Positions 1 to 51,278 of a stretch of DNA of 64,000 nucleotides are shown one piece after another. Source of the DNA: Sitta carolinensis (Eukaryota; Chordata; Aves; Passeriformes; Sittidae). The stretch spans positions 7,626,501 to 7,690,500 of the forward strand of contig JAVUNC010000019.1 of the NCBI GenBank assembly GCA_032173965.1, written 5' to 3'. The notes beneath the pieces were generated by a model, which was not told the DNA's origin, ran no database searches, and worked only from the letters and a program-made list of their open reading frames with translations. Position numbers and translations under genes: made by a program. Each line of letters starts with the position of its first letter. Position 1 is the first letter of the stretch.

Positions 1-1210
1 ACCAGCTCCAGTTTTAAACCCTCTAAAGCCTTATATACCATTTCCAACTAAAATGAGCTTGTTGCTTTCAGGATGATTTCAAAGTACACATGAACTTAGC
101 TGCTCCCCACCCCCTGCTAGTGTATTGTATTGTCTCAACTGAAAATATAAGAAAAAATATGTTTCGTTGGGACAGTTCTACACTGGGAACGAGAATATAA
201 TTATGTACAATTAGGGGTATTTTTGCCTGTTTCAAAAAATCTTTCTAGATGTTGGAAGAAAGAAAATGAAAAAATCCTATTTAAAATAAACCCATGAGTT
301 CTTATGGGTGTGGAAGTTTGCTGTTTAACATCTTTCAGGTAAAGGGAGGAAGAGCCTCAAATGTGATTAAGGCATGCTGCTAGGAGAGGGATGTGATATT
401 CTCTGTTGCTTGTGCTTATGTGGTGTCTCATCTAACTCCAGTGTGTCTGACACCAGTCTGAATTAGTTTCACTTCCCATCCTGGCAGAAAGCTTAATGTA
501 CTCACCTCAAATCCTGATTTGCTCAGTAGTGGAATTCCCTAGTTCTGTGAGTAGGCTGCTGCTGGAGATGGGCAGGTAGGAGTGGTGGTGCTCCTCTGGG
601 CAGCTACATGGAATTAAATTTGTTCAGCTGCATCACCTGCTTGCACATACAGGAGCAGGAGCAAGAAATTTGTCAATTAGGCACTTTCTAAGCTAAGTTT
701 TAATATAAACCGTTAAATTTTTTTGATCTGTTTTTTTTACTGGATGAGTTATGATAAAAGGGAAATGTCTTGGCACACGTGTTGTGTGAGTGTGAATAGG
801 GTGGCAGTCTTTTCTAGCAACAGAAGTTGATTATCCAGAGAAGATGTCCAGAAGGAGAACCTGTAGCAGACTTCTAATGCTCATTAGATCAAAATGTGTG
901 AAATACTAATTAGTAAACCAAGTCAAAGAATATTGTGAGAAGAACATATCCCTTTGTATGTATTAATGTATTGATTAAGTGAAATTAGGAATTGAACATT
1001 GTTTTGATTTGGAGAGGGAGTATGTTTCCTTCATGCCTATTAAGCAGTTGAGTGTTGTGGATTTGTGTTGTTTCATAGATTCTACATGTTTGCTTCTTTG
1101 ATATTGACAGTGTCTTCTGAAGGTGGTTCTTGGGGATTTTCATTACAGAAAATAAGAAAGTAAGCTTTATGAACAAATTAAGGTATCTCATAATTTATTT
1201 TTTTTTGTAG
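1..1210 (+). other. MSH2: MSH2 intron 1, 3' part
   Basis: This AT-rich sequence has no ORF resembling MSH2 exon 1, which normally encodes the first 70 residues and sits in a GC-rich promoter region. It ends in a T-rich tract and TAG acceptor at 1208-1210. Exon 1 and the promoter must lie upstream of base 1. I see no repeat or RNA gene here. Confidence 0.85.
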
Positions 1211-39863
<38,653 letters not shown>

Positions 39864-40101
39864 AATGTGTGAGAACAGGATACAGCTCTGGAAGCGTATT
39901 TTGTATTGAAAGAACTATAATTTTCTTGTCTTGTAGCTTTTATACTTTATGATACTTGTACTGATTTATGTAGGCATTTTTTCTTGTGTTGTAATTGTTT
40001 TTTAAAAAATTATGAGCACATTACATGCCAGATTCCTGCCTTAGTTTGGATCATTTTGTCCTTTTATTAGTTTGCAATAAAATGGTTTTTCATACTAAGA
40101 G
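39864..40101 (+). other. MSH2: MSH2 3' UTR (end estimated)
   Basis: About 240 AT-rich bases run from the stop codon to a likely cleavage zone roughly 20 bases after the AATAAA. This is short, as expected for MSH2. The exact cleavage site cannot be read from sequence. Confidence 0.75.
40076..40081 (+). promoter_or_regulatory. MSH2: MSH2 polyadenylation signal AATAAA
   Basis: A canonical AATAAA lies 213 bases after the stop codon, with T-rich sequence just downstream. It is the only canonical hexamer I see between the stop and the first downstream repeat. Confidence 0.8.
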
Positions 40102-40326
40102 TTACTGACTGCACAAACAAAACATGTAATACTTAAGCATAAGTGTGCTAGAAAGTCTAACAGTTGAGGTGTCAAACAATTGCCAGAGCCTTGGAAATCA
40201 GCAGTATGTACACAAAGTCTTTGTCCTAGACCATGATTCTTTTTTGTGTGATGCAGTTATATTAATTAATCCACTGAAGTTTTAGTAATGCTATGCTAGT
40301 GCTCCATTAGGAAAAAAAAAAACCAT
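40102..40326. other. Intergenic spacer downstream of MSH2
   Basis: Short AT-rich sequence runs from the estimated MSH2 end to the first CR1 copy. It ends in an A11 run. I see nothing else in it. Confidence 0.6.
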
Positions 40327-40765
40327 CCAAGTGTGCCCAGGTAGCCAAGAAGGCCGGGAGCATCCTGGCCTGTGTCAGCAGGAGCAGGGCAGTGATTCCA
40401 GGCTCCAGAGAAGGGGCTGGGGCACAAGTGCTGAGGAGCAGCTGGGGCTGCTCAGGGCAGACCTTATCACTCTCTGCAGCCCCAGCTGGGGGTCGGGCTC
40501 TTCTGCCGATTAACAAGTGATCGGACAAGAAGAAACAGCCCCAAAGTGCAGCTGTCGATTGGGTGTTAGGGAAGATTCCTTCACCAAAAGGGTTGTCACA
40601 CCGTGGAGCAGGCAGCCTGAGAAGTGTCACAGTCACACCCTGGAGGTGTTGCCAGCTCGAGTGGCTGTGGCACTCAGGGCATGGCTCAGTGGTGGCCTTG
40701 GCAGTGCTGAGTTAATGGCTGGGCTCCATAATCTTTGCTCTTTTCCAACCAGATATTCCTGTGGT
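40327..40765 (+). mobile_element. CR1 LINE 3' fragment
   Basis: The sequence begins GTGCCCAGGTAGCCAAGAAG and GCATCCTGGCCTGTGTCAGC, continues with CAGACCTTATCACTCTCTGC, TAACAAGTGATCGGACAAG and TTCACCAAAAGGGTTGTCA, and ends near TTTTCCAACCAGATATTCC. This is the order of motifs in the sense 3' part of CR1 as I know it, with an internal deletion. It is a 5'-truncated, inactive copy inserted just behind MSH2. Confidence 0.85.
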
Positions 40766-40821
40766 GTGTCAGAAATTTTTTGCATGTGTACCTGCGCAGG
40801 GCTCAGGAGGGGTGGGTGGGA

Positions 40822-40840
40822 TTTTTTTTTTTTTTTTTTT
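40822..40840. repeat. T19 mononucleotide repeat
   Basis: An uninterrupted run of 19 T lies 57 bases beyond the CR1 3' end. Confidence 0.9.
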
Positions 40841-43800
40841 GCTATTCAAATGGTAATGCTTGAGTCAAATATACTACAGGCCTGTTCTTCCTGCCTGAGT
40901 TGTGGTTTTGTAATGTAAGCAGAGGCTGGGGTGAAGTTACATTTAACTGGAATGTCTGAGCTGGTCATGATTAGTGAGGGCTGTCTACAAAGTAAGAATA
41001 CATTGATTTTTATCTGATGTGCTTCTGTCATTGAGACAGCTTGAAAGCATGCTGGTACAAGTTTATTTTCTCCTTGAAATGTATTATTTTAAATTGTAGC
41101 TGAAGAATACTAGCTATATTTAAAACTGTCAGCGTTGAAAGACTAATGGGAAAAGTGTTTGTTGCAGGGAGTTGATAGAAATAAAATCATGCTGAAGATG
41201 TTAGGTAAACTCTTGCTGTGTTCAGAGATTGCCTCAGTGAGTGTGTGCTGGGGACAACAGTGCTGCTGTTAAAGCTGTGCTGTAGCCCTGTGTCAGGGAT
41301 TAATGTGTTGCAGAGGTCTGCATTTAAACATTTAAATGGTCATAAAAGAGGTATGATATTCAGTTTGCTGTTGGATAATGCTTTTACTCAGACCAGGACT
41401 GGGATGCATTAGATCTGTTTAACAGAAGCACCAAAGGCTTGTTTGAGAGGTCGGGGTGCTGCATAACACCTTAACACCTTTCTGTCCTTTAAATTAAAAT
41501 GCATTCTGCTTGCAAAGACAAAACCAGATTTGCATTTACAAACAGCACAGTTGATGCACGGTCTGGAAAAGCGTGTGAATGAAAAAATCTGTTGCATAAA
41601 GTAACAAGGTAAGTTTTTGCCGTTTTGATTGTTTCAACCACCAAAGTATCCCAAAGAGTTGGATCAAACTGCTTTAGGTATTGCTGGAAAGGGGCAGTTC
41701 CTGTGAGACTGGAATGGCAGTGACAGCCTCTTGCTGTGTGTGCTGAGATCCCTGTGGTCTGAGCAGAGACACCTCTTGCTCAAGGCTGTGTCCATGTCAC
41801 CAAGAGAACAGGCATAAAACCATCAGAGACCATCTCTTCCAGGGATTTCTCTCTTTTCCCTTTGAGCCTGTGTGGACTTTGTCTGCTCAGCCAAAGAGTT
41901 CCTCACTGAGCTGCCATCAGCAAGAGGAGCCACTTCTCTGCTTCCCCAGCCCCTTTTTCTTATGTTCTTTGTGTCCACTCCTTCCTTTCTGGAAGCAGTG
42001 CATCAGTTCAGTGTCTGCAGTGTGCCAAGTACAGGCTGCTTTTATTTTTATATTGCAGTTGGAGGCAGATACAGGTGTTCCTGTGTGGCCAGATTTGCAT
42101 GCCTGAGGGGGAGATGTGCTCGTGTGTTGCTCAGGAGTGATGGACCAGCTTTGGGCAGCACCTTCTGTGTCCTTCAGGAAGGGCCTTGGGTATCTGCAGC
42201 AAAGAAGATTCAGTTTTTCTCATGCCCCTCATCCCTCACAAGGAGGAAGGGTGCAAGTTAACCAGATTTTGAAACTTATCTTTTGAACTGTTTTTCTCTT
42301 CTACACTACACTTCCCCCTCCCTCTGCTGCTGGATATAGGCAAGAGAAGATCAGGCAGGGTTAAGTCTCCATATGTCAGTGCTGCTTGCAAACTGGGTTA
42401 CAGGTAGTGTGATTTCATGTGAGCAGGCGGGGTGGTTATTTTTGCTAGTTCCAATTTAGCTTTTTGTTCAGAAATGTACCTATGGGGCAGGAGCAATTCC
42501 ACAACTTGCCTGCTTATTACAGAGCTGTGCCAGGGATGCAAAGATTAGCAAGTTTCAAAAGAAAGTGATGAGGCTGTGGAGGAGCAGTGAGGCCGTGTAC
42601 TGTTAGCCTTGAATAAAGGTGCAAGGCTCTTTGGTCATTCACCTGAGAAAGCTTGGCACTGCTTGCTGCAGGCAAGTGGTCTTTTTGGTCTCTGCTGTTA
42701 CTGTTCATCTAGAAGGCTCTTAATGAAGAAAACTGCATTAGATGAGGTAAAACAAAAAAGGGGACGGGAGCAAACACTGAAGGAATTAATTTTCCTTTGA
42801 TGATTTCACTGCCCTTTTAGTGATCAGGAGCACCTGCTAGCCATGCTGATGAGAAGGTGTTGGGTTTACCTCTTGGGTTGTGGTCAAAAGCTCCAGTGAG
42901 GGTTGGATGACTCCAAGCTCATAAATCCAGGGAATGCTGCCTGCTAGATCTGGACTCTGCATGTTCCAGCTTGCAGCTGTGCCTGTTCATCTCAAACAAA
43001 AATGCAGTCACCAAGTGGCTCTCTGTCCTTCGCTGGAGCTGAGGGGGGTCTGGAATCAGAAATGGCAGGAATGGGACTGAGGTGAGTGCTTGCCCCCAGG
43101 CAGCTGCACTGACACTGCCTTGAGGAGACTCAATCCTTGGAGAGCTCTGGATCCCTGCTGGTGGCCTGGATTTGCAGGACAAAACTTGGCATTAGCTCTT
43201 TGTGCGTGTAGCTGTTCTGGGCTGACAACCGCCCTGTATAAGTGTCTGGGAGTGCTCGTGGTCTGACTTTTCCAGATACAGGGAAGCCTGGGGGGAGAGC
43301 TCATTGCTGAGGTCTGGGATTGTGTGAGCAGTTTCATCCAGGTTGGTGTGAGATTATGGTGATGGTTTAAACTGGTTTTCATGGCATTAATTTAATGAGT
43401 TTTCGAACATGCGGCCATTACACAGGCTGAGCAATTTCTCTGGCTACAAAACAGTGAGACAATTGGTCTTGCTATTCTGCAAAGGAGAAGATTTATTTGA
43501 AAAATCAAATCAAATCAGTTGCTGCTCTGCATCTGAAGTAGTGTGAGAATGCAGAGTTCTTTGCTTTTTGCTGATCTGGGAAGAAGGCAAAGAAGCAGCC
43601 TCAGGAGCCTGAAGCCTTAAAATACAGGGGAGAGGTGCTGTCATCTTCCTGAGATGGCTGCAACCCTTGCAGGTGTAACTTGGCTCTTGATACTATTTGC
43701 TGAAAAAGCCTTGTTAGCAGTTGTCTTTCAGATATTCCTGTTCCTCTCCCAGCCTTGCAGCTGCCTTTCCCAGCCTGTTGCCTTTCCTCCCTCTGTTCCT

Positions 43801-45657
43801 ACCAAGCTCCTGCCCTGTTCCTGTACACAGGGGAGCCCCTTGCAGTGCTTCTTTTATGTTTGTGTCTCAGCTTTTTATTTGCACGGGGTGGGACAGGGGT
43901 AGGTACATCCCTGCATGTGCTGCTTTGCCAGTCACATCAAGAGGGACCAATCTCTGCTGTTAAAGAGGGAAGTGACAATTTCTGATCATTTTTAGTGGCA
44001 GCTGGGACTTACCCTCCTGCCCTGGTGTCCCTGTCACCTGACCCAGCAGCAGTGCCTGTAGTTGAGGGAAACAATCGTGCAAAGCAGATGACAGGTTGTG
44101 TTTGCTCCTGCAGCTGCAGCGAGTAGTGCTTTCCTAGAGGTGAGAAAATGTGTTTGCTTTTCGGCCTTTGTGGAAAAAAGGTGCCTTGGCACCTGGTTTG
44201 AGCTGCTGGATTTCTGTGGCAGTTTCCTTAAGGATGTTCTGTCTTTGTTGGGACTGTTGGAAAACTGAAAACAGCTGTGCTAAACAAGGAGAGTCGAGGG
44301 AAAAGCTGAGAATAAATGGCCTGTGCTTATGAGAACATTTCCCCTGCTGATCCACCCTCCTGCTGCAGTCACAGCTCGTCAGGGCGATGTGCTCACGCAG
44401 GGGTGGCCTCAGTGTGCTCGCTCTTTCTCCAAGAATCAGGCTGCTGTTCCCCTGTGAGTTGCTGTGGACACTGGCAGTGGCCCAGCTGCCCTGGCAAAGA
44501 GCAGACCTGCACAGGGGGGCTGCTGCACATCCCTCTGCCAGTTTGCTCCCATCTCCAGCCTGCTGCTGGACCGTGCTGTGGGGGAGGCAGGAAGCTGGGC
44601 AGCCCTCCTAAAAGTATCTCTGCCCACCTGATACGCTGCTTTATACCCTGAGGAACATGAATTTTTTTCACATTGAGCTTCTGAAATATTTTCTGTCCTG
44701 ACCCTTTCTTTTTGTGCACAAAACTTCAGGAGAGCATCCACCACTGTGGGTTTCAGACTGGGGATTGTCAGTCTTTTCAGCATGCCTGCTGGTTTCCCTT
44801 GTGTGGCTGCTCCCACATGCCTCTGACAGTGAGCAGTCCAAGCTTTTAAACCTCTGTGCACCCACCTGACCCCATCCAGAGCTGCCTGGGGACCTGCTCT
44901 CCCTGTGCAGGTGCAGCCAGAGTGGCACTGTAGGGAGACAGAGAGAGCCAGCCAACCATGCCACGTGCTGCACCTCCTCCCCAGGGCCTGTGGACAAAAA
45001 ACACCCTACAAAGGATCAGAAATGTAGCTGTCAGAACGTGGTCCCAAGCCTTGCAAGGAATGACAGCATATGTTACCATGGTGCAAGCCTTGTAGGTTTT
45101 AGGTGATTGGGGAAATGCCATTCAGAAGCAATTTCCTCCTGCCTGCATATTTGCAGTAATTCTTCCTTGTGCCTTTCTGCTAGAGGTTGTTGCTGACCTG
45201 AGTGTCCCTTTCTTGGTTTTCAGGGTCTCAGCATAATGGCAAGCAGTCTTCTTATGCTTTCATGTGCTAATGAAAAAGATAAAAATAAAAACCAAGCTTC
45301 ATATCAATGTTCAACACCCAATTTACCAGCAAGATGATTCTGATGCCCATTTTAGTGCAGATGCCCTGGCTGCAGTCTTTTTTTGCCATGATCTGGGAGG
45401 GGCAGCGTAGGAGTTTTAGTTTCTGTACCTTCTGTACCTACTTTTCACCTTGGGCAATAATAGATTTTTCAAGCTCACGCTGCCTTTCTGCTTGCAGGAA
45501 GTGATCTTTCATATCTTCATTCTGCTGTGGCATTTATCATTCAATTCAGGGACACTGGGATGCACTGTTGCAATCCACTTGCACCGTGGTGGCAGTCAAT
45601 GACATTAACAGGTAAAAAAGAGAAGCCTGCTTACTTTGTGCCTGCTGTATAAAAGGA

Positions 45658-45682
45658 TTATTATTATTCTATTATTATTATC
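45658..45682. repeat. ATT trinucleotide microsatellite
   Basis: Two short ATT arrays are separated by one imperfect unit. Confidence 0.85.
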
Positions 45683-47842
45683 ATAGTGCCCAAGGCTGGT
45701 GATGTAGGGGCAGGAAATCAGGGGGGGCATGGGAGCTAGGTGAGATGCTGCCTGTCTCCATGGATATACATCCCCAGTGAAACTCAAGTAGCCCCCAGGG
45801 TTCAAAAGCTGCACTTCTCCATGCTGGCACGAAGCCTGAGATGGCCAGAGTGACTGCAGCAGCTGGGAGCAGCCACCTGGGGCAGCTGATAGTGCAGAGT
45901 CCATGCAGTGGTCTCCCTTGGTGCAGTTTGGGGACACCCTGGTGCTGTAGGAGCCTTGGCCCCCAGCACAGGCTGGCCTTTCTCCAGAGGTGTTCTGGAA
46001 GCTGCTATTTCAGCCCTCCTTTGGCCACTGCTGTTTTGCTCTAGTTACTGCCTTTAACTTAAAGAAAGTCATCTGAGACCAAAATCACCTGTTTGAGGTT
46101 GCCCCAGAAAATGAGCACTCGCAAAGCAGGCAGTGGGGCACCAGCACTATGAAACACTGGCATGGCTGGGTGGCTTGCTTAAAATATTTGGTTTCTGAGA
46201 TGGAAGCTCCTTGCAGCTTGGACCTGCCCTTGCAGTGCAGTGGCACAGCCTGGAGCAGAGCTAACCTGGCTCTAGCAGACTTGAGTCATATTCCTGGTTG
46301 GTCATCTGAAGTACTATTTCCCTACAGTGGTGCTTTAGTGGATTTTTTTTTTTTTGACTCTAGGAAGGAAATCAATTTCTGAAAGTAAAACCTTGCAGGA
46401 GCCCCTCTTTCTGTGCTGCTGTGGCTGGATTTCAAGCATGATGTAGTATGATACAACACAGGTTGTGAGAAAACTGCAGTGTTGTTTATCTTCCTGCTGT
46501 AGAGACACAAGATTAACTCTGTAATCTCCCTTGTAAGAGATGTGCTCATTCAGTGTGAATCAGAGGACCTGCATGAAGTAAATGCTTTCTTTTCCCCTGA
46601 GATTAGACTGGTTGTTGATTTGGCCCATGAATCCACACTAATGCTGTTGTGTTCCTGTAGTTCTCAATGGTTTAATTTCCCTCTGGAGTGTAATTTGTAG
46701 ATAAAAGTGTAATTTTCTTACTGAAAAACTTCAAAAGCTAATGAGCATCTTACCCATTAGTATCACAAAGTTCAGTTACTGTTTTTTTTAAGAATGAGAA
46801 CTGATCTCCATCAGTGACTAGATACTTGTTTATCCTGTGCACATGAGAGGAAATCAAACCATCCAAGGATTCACTGCTCTTCCCACACATCCTGAGGCAT
46901 GCACTTAGGTTTTTTCTTTTCCTATTACCCTTATCAAAGGATATCATGCAGGGCATCAGGTGTTTAATGTGAACAAGGAGGTTTTTGGGGGACCATGGTA
47001 ACCAGTGCAGTAATCTGACATTTTCAGGTAATGCCTGAAAACTTGCTCTTTAGCCCTTCTAGGAGGACACAGTAGCATGGGAGGGATGCCTGCTATGAAA
47101 TCCTGAGCTGCTGTGCCTGCTTTGGGCCAGTCCCTTTATGAGGCCTGTCCAATAGGATCTTTAGCCAAATGGGGAAATCTAGTCTAGAAAATAGATTGCA
47201 ATGCATCTGCTCTATAGAGAGCATGGAGCCTATAATGCATTTCACAGGGAGCTCAAAGGAATCTCCATAACCATTAGTCAGGAGGGTTTTGGAAAACCTT
47301 CCCACGGCTGTAGTGGTCAAGTGCCTTGTATACCCTCAGGATGGTGCTGGACCCCTTTGGCTGTTGAAGGAGGGATGCTCTTCTCTGCCTCTCCTGCAGT
47401 TTAGTGTGTCCTCAAACACAGCCCTGCTTTGCACTGTAGCCAGCACGGTGCAAATGCTCCATGTAAATTCCTCTGGTTTTAGTGCTGTGGATTTGGATAG
47501 AAAAGCAGGGAGGAGAGGAGGAGCCCAGCCATGAGGAGCATGTGCTTAAACTGAAGTGGTACAAAGGGAGAACCACAGGGTTTTCACTTCACGTGCCACA
47601 GGCTGCTTGATTTTGCTGTTATGTGAGTTAGTGACAAAATTTGCACCAATTTGAATAGAGCGGGACGAGGTCACCATGAGTCTGCGTGTGATGTTTCAAT
47701 TCTCACTTCCTCGGTAGTGAAAATAAGCCCTGAGCCTTTTGAAACTGAATGGGGTCCTGAACCTGAAGGCTGAAGTGTGAGGCAGGTGGGAGAGGCTGTA
47801 ATTTTTAGGTGCCCTTCATATGCTGCTCTAAAAAAGCAACAG

Positions 47843-47862
47843 AAACAAACAAACAAACAAAA
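47843..47862. repeat. AAAC tetranucleotide microsatellite
   Basis: About four to five units of AAAC/CAAA, within an otherwise unremarkable stretch. Confidence 0.8.
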
Positions 47863-49313
47863 GCTGTTTGCACTCAGAAAATAGTCCTATTTCTTCTTTT
47901 CAAAAAATATATGCACTAGAAAAGCCTTTCAACTCCAGCTGAGGAGGAAAGTGGCTGCAAAGATTGATGCTCCTGAATGTGTGCAGGCAGAGCAACTCCA
48001 GGACTTGGTTGGCAAAGAGCTTGATGTCATCAGGTTGTCTTGTGCCTGTTGAAAATTCATCTTTCTAGAAATGCTTTTTTCCACTGCTCTGCACCCTCTG
48101 TCAGGCCATGTTAAAAACATCCATGAGAGTGGACAAGCTGTGATGATTAGGATGTGAGTCTCTGTGTCAGAGGGTGAGCTGTGGAAAAACCCTGGCTGGG
48201 CTTGTAGCAGTGTCAGAGAGAGCAGCTAGAAATCAGCCTAACAGAAGCAAGTTCTCAGCTTCAATGTACCCTGAAAATCAGCAGCTCCTGTCCTAAAATG
48301 GACTGAGTGGCCAAAAATGGTTGCTGGAAAAACTGTATGGAAAGACATTGGTCTTAATCCAGTTCAGAGTGGAAAAGCACATGGACAGGCATCTCACTGC
48401 TGTCCTGAAAGGAGACAGGCTCTTTGCCTCCCCCTGAAGCAGGACCCAAAGTAAAACCACCTGTGTGTCTCCCTTGCCTGCCCACTCAGCCCCTCTCTGG
48501 GCAGAGCAGCATTTATTCTAACCCATATTTTCAGTGGCTTGCAACTCTATAACCTGTCCAGAGAGAATCGTGTCCATTGATAATATATTAGTATTTGAAT
48601 GACTAAGTTTGTTCAGCAGTGGGGGAAGAAAATCCACATGGGGACCTGTCACTTCTCTCTCCCTGGAGTGTCTCCACAGCCATTTAATCAGGGCAGAGAC
48701 AACCTTTGCAGTTTGAACTGAACACCACCCAGCTCACAAGGCAAACATTGCCTACTCAGAGCTCTCCTCATGGCCTCAACACCTGCCTTGCAATGCTTCA
48801 ATACCACCCACAGCCAATTTCCTGCCTGCCCAAGAAAGCACTGAACCAAGCAGGAACAAGCTCCCTGAAGGAGGATGCTCCCAGACTCCAGAGCTGCCAG
48901 CAGGGCATATTAAACACTAATGGGGTACTAGAAAAATTCTGGAGGGTATAGGACTGATGCTAAAAACACCCAGCTGCAGTTTCTGGGGTTTAAAAAGATT
49001 TTAGAGCAAAGATGACTGACAGTGCTGAATGATGCAGTGAATGCATTCCCTCCTGACCATAAGGGCTGCTACTGGCACTGACTTGAGCATCTCAAAATGA
49101 TCTCTTGCCCTGAGGAACCTTCCCCTCAGCCCTGGGCATCTGTGGGTACCATCGGTTTCTTGGAATGATTTTCTTTCTGGGGTTGTTTGTCTCCTGGCAG
49201 GTTGTGCAGGTCCTCCATGTCAGCACCACATTCTCATCCCAAGTGGGAGATGTGGGAATGGTGCCACTGCTGAGCCAAAGGGCTGATGGGCAGAGACGAA
49301 ATGTGCCAGAAAA

Positions 49314-49545
49314 ACAGGATGAGAGGAAATGCTTAGATTGGATATTAGGAAATGATTTTTTGTGGAAAAGGTTGTCAAATATTGGGATAGACCACCATCC
49401 CTGGAGGTATTTAAAAGTGATGTAGATGTGTGACTCAGGGACATGGTTTAGTGGTGGCTTTGGCAGTGCTGGGTTAATGATTGGACTTGGGGATCTTACA
49501 GATTTTTCCCAACCTTAATGATTCTGGAATTCTATGGTTCTCTGA
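49314..49545 (+). mobile_element. CR1 LINE 3'-end fragment
   Basis: The motifs GATGAGAGGAAATGC, TTAGATTGGATATTAGGAAA, AAGGTTGTCAAATATTGGGA, CACCATCCCTGGAGGTATTT and GGGACATGGTTTAGTGGTGG run in CR1 sense order. The copy ends TTCTGGAATTCTATGGTTCT, which matches the octamer-repeat 3' end of CR1. A short internal segment is missing before the CACCATCCC motif. Confidence 0.88.
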
Positions 49546-51230
49546 AAAACCTCCTGTGAGCAGCAGTGTCACCCTGAATACCAGGCTCCTGCCAAGCCAC
49601 CAGCCCTCCTCTCCTCCTGTTGGGCAAGACAATTTCTTTAAAACCCTTTAATAAAATTATATTCTTTTAAAAAATGGGGTTTGAATCTCCTGTGCTGGAG
49701 TTGCTATGTATTTATTTGCTTGAAGGGCATCCAGGAGCACTTCTTTGGGCACCAGTGCCAAACCATCTTCTGCTCGCAAATGGGATGGATGCTGGCTGTG
49801 CTCTGCATGCTGCCCCAGGCTGGCAAGGGGGCTGTGTCACAGTGTCTGCACAACTGCTGCCGTGCCTGGGGCCCTGTGGCACTGCAGCTGATGCAGGTGC
49901 CCAAGAGCCACCTTGCCAGGGAGACCTGGGCACTATGGTGGCACCCATTCCCCTGCTCAGAGTTTGGATCCTGAGGTGTCCTGCAGGTCTGGCTAAAGTG
50001 AGAGGCAGGAAGGTGAGAAATGGCTGAAACTCCCCAGCTGATGTGCTGAGACCCCCATGGTGTCCCCACACCTCTCAGCTGTGCAGGAACAGCCCTGGGA
50101 GGAGGGTCTGCTGCGATGGATGCTGGACAGCCCCCAAATGCAGCCCGAGCTCCCCCAGAGCCACCCAGCTCTGCCCACAGGGGGCTTTAGGGCTTTGGCC
50201 CCTGACCCACGCATGGCAGTGCACACAGGGAGCTCTCCCACCTGCACTGGCTGCTGCCTCTGCCTGGGCTCAGCTGTATTTCCTGCTCTGGAGGTGCTCA
50301 CAGGGTGTGTGAACCCTCTCTCAGGGCTGTATCTGTCTTCACTTCCTCTGTGGGAAAGCAAGCAAGAGCACCCATGACACGAGGCAGCATTCTGCACTGG
50401 CTATTTTTCCATTTGCTTTGGAAAATAAATTATGTGCTCTAGCAAGAAAGTGCTGTGATATTTCTGGGGTCTTTCCAGCAGGGCCTGTCTGTGGCTCCAG
50501 GTTTCTCTGTAGTCTTTGCTCTTTGTAGGAGAAACCAATCAAAAGGAGAGAACAATCCCACACAATTGTTTTCACGTGCACTTTTGATGTAGCTTTTTTA
50601 CAGCATTGCAGTGCAGATCAAAATGCATTTAGATTGGGACATGATACCATAAAAAACTTCTAAAAAGTTAGCTCGTTGACATTTCAGTGCATAGGTACAA
50701 AGCAAAAGTAAAGTAATTTTTAGCATAGCTTTAAAAATTGCTGAGAGATGCAGTTGTCTTTTCACTGGCAGTTTCAAAACCTAGAGCTATGCTTTTTTTA
50801 GACTACTTTGATAAATGGATATTTTGTAACAATCCCACTGAGCTGAGCTGCTTTCGCATTCCTGCTTCCTAATTCTGACACCTGCACGATGGGAGGATTT
50901 GTCCCCACCAGCTTTTTATGCGGCAACATCTGCTTTCAGCTCTTTCAATTGCCTTTAACAATAATACTCCCAGTGGCCTGGTGTCCACTTTTACCAACTT
51001 TGTGTGCACAAGAGAGTTGGTATGGTGAAAAATTCATAAATTGCTGAATACTCTGTGTTTCTGTTGGAGCCAAAGTGCTCAAGATTTGTAGGGTCAGGAC
51101 TCTGATCATCTTCAGGAGAAAAATGTTCTGCCTACAGCATTGGTTTGGGGCTCAAGGATTTGCTGTTAATTCTTGCACAGGTCTCCCATGTGGTGAAGTC
51201 CTTGACTCTCTGGTATCTTTCTGTGTAGAG
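49546..51230. other. Intergenic, GC-richer patch
   Basis: GC content is clearly higher between about 49.7 and 50.3 kb, which gives long overlapping ORFs on both strands. None has a recognisable domain. CpG dinucleotides look sparse, so this does not resemble a CpG-island promoter. Confidence 0.5.
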
Positions 51231-51278
51231 ATTCACAGAATCATTCAGGTTGGGAAAGACTCACGAGACCATCAAATA
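51231..51278 (-). mobile_element. CR1 LINE 3' tip
   Basis: TTCACAGAATCATTCAGGTT followed by GGGAAAGACTCACGAGACCAT matches the reverse complement of the terminal bases of CR1. Fewer than 50 bases remain. Confidence 0.65.

Larger units (their letters stand above)
40766..49313. other. Intergenic region with no recognised gene
   Basis: About 8.5 kb with moderate GC content, richer around 43-45 kb. Many overlapping ORFs of 60-140 codons occur on both strands, but none resembles a protein I know. Low-complexity items are T19 (40822-40840), an ATT repeat (45658-45682), T13 (46343-46355) and an AAAC repeat (47843-47862). Confidence 0.6.

Noticed and set aside
1..1210. Search for MSH2 exon 1 and its promoter
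   Set aside because: No GC-rich stretch or coding match to the MSH2 N-terminus; the exon lies upstream of the window.
49704..50071. Overlapping ORFs of about 120 codons on both strands in a GC-rich patch
   Set aside because: Several frames are open at once and CpG is sparse, so this reflects base composition rather than a gene.
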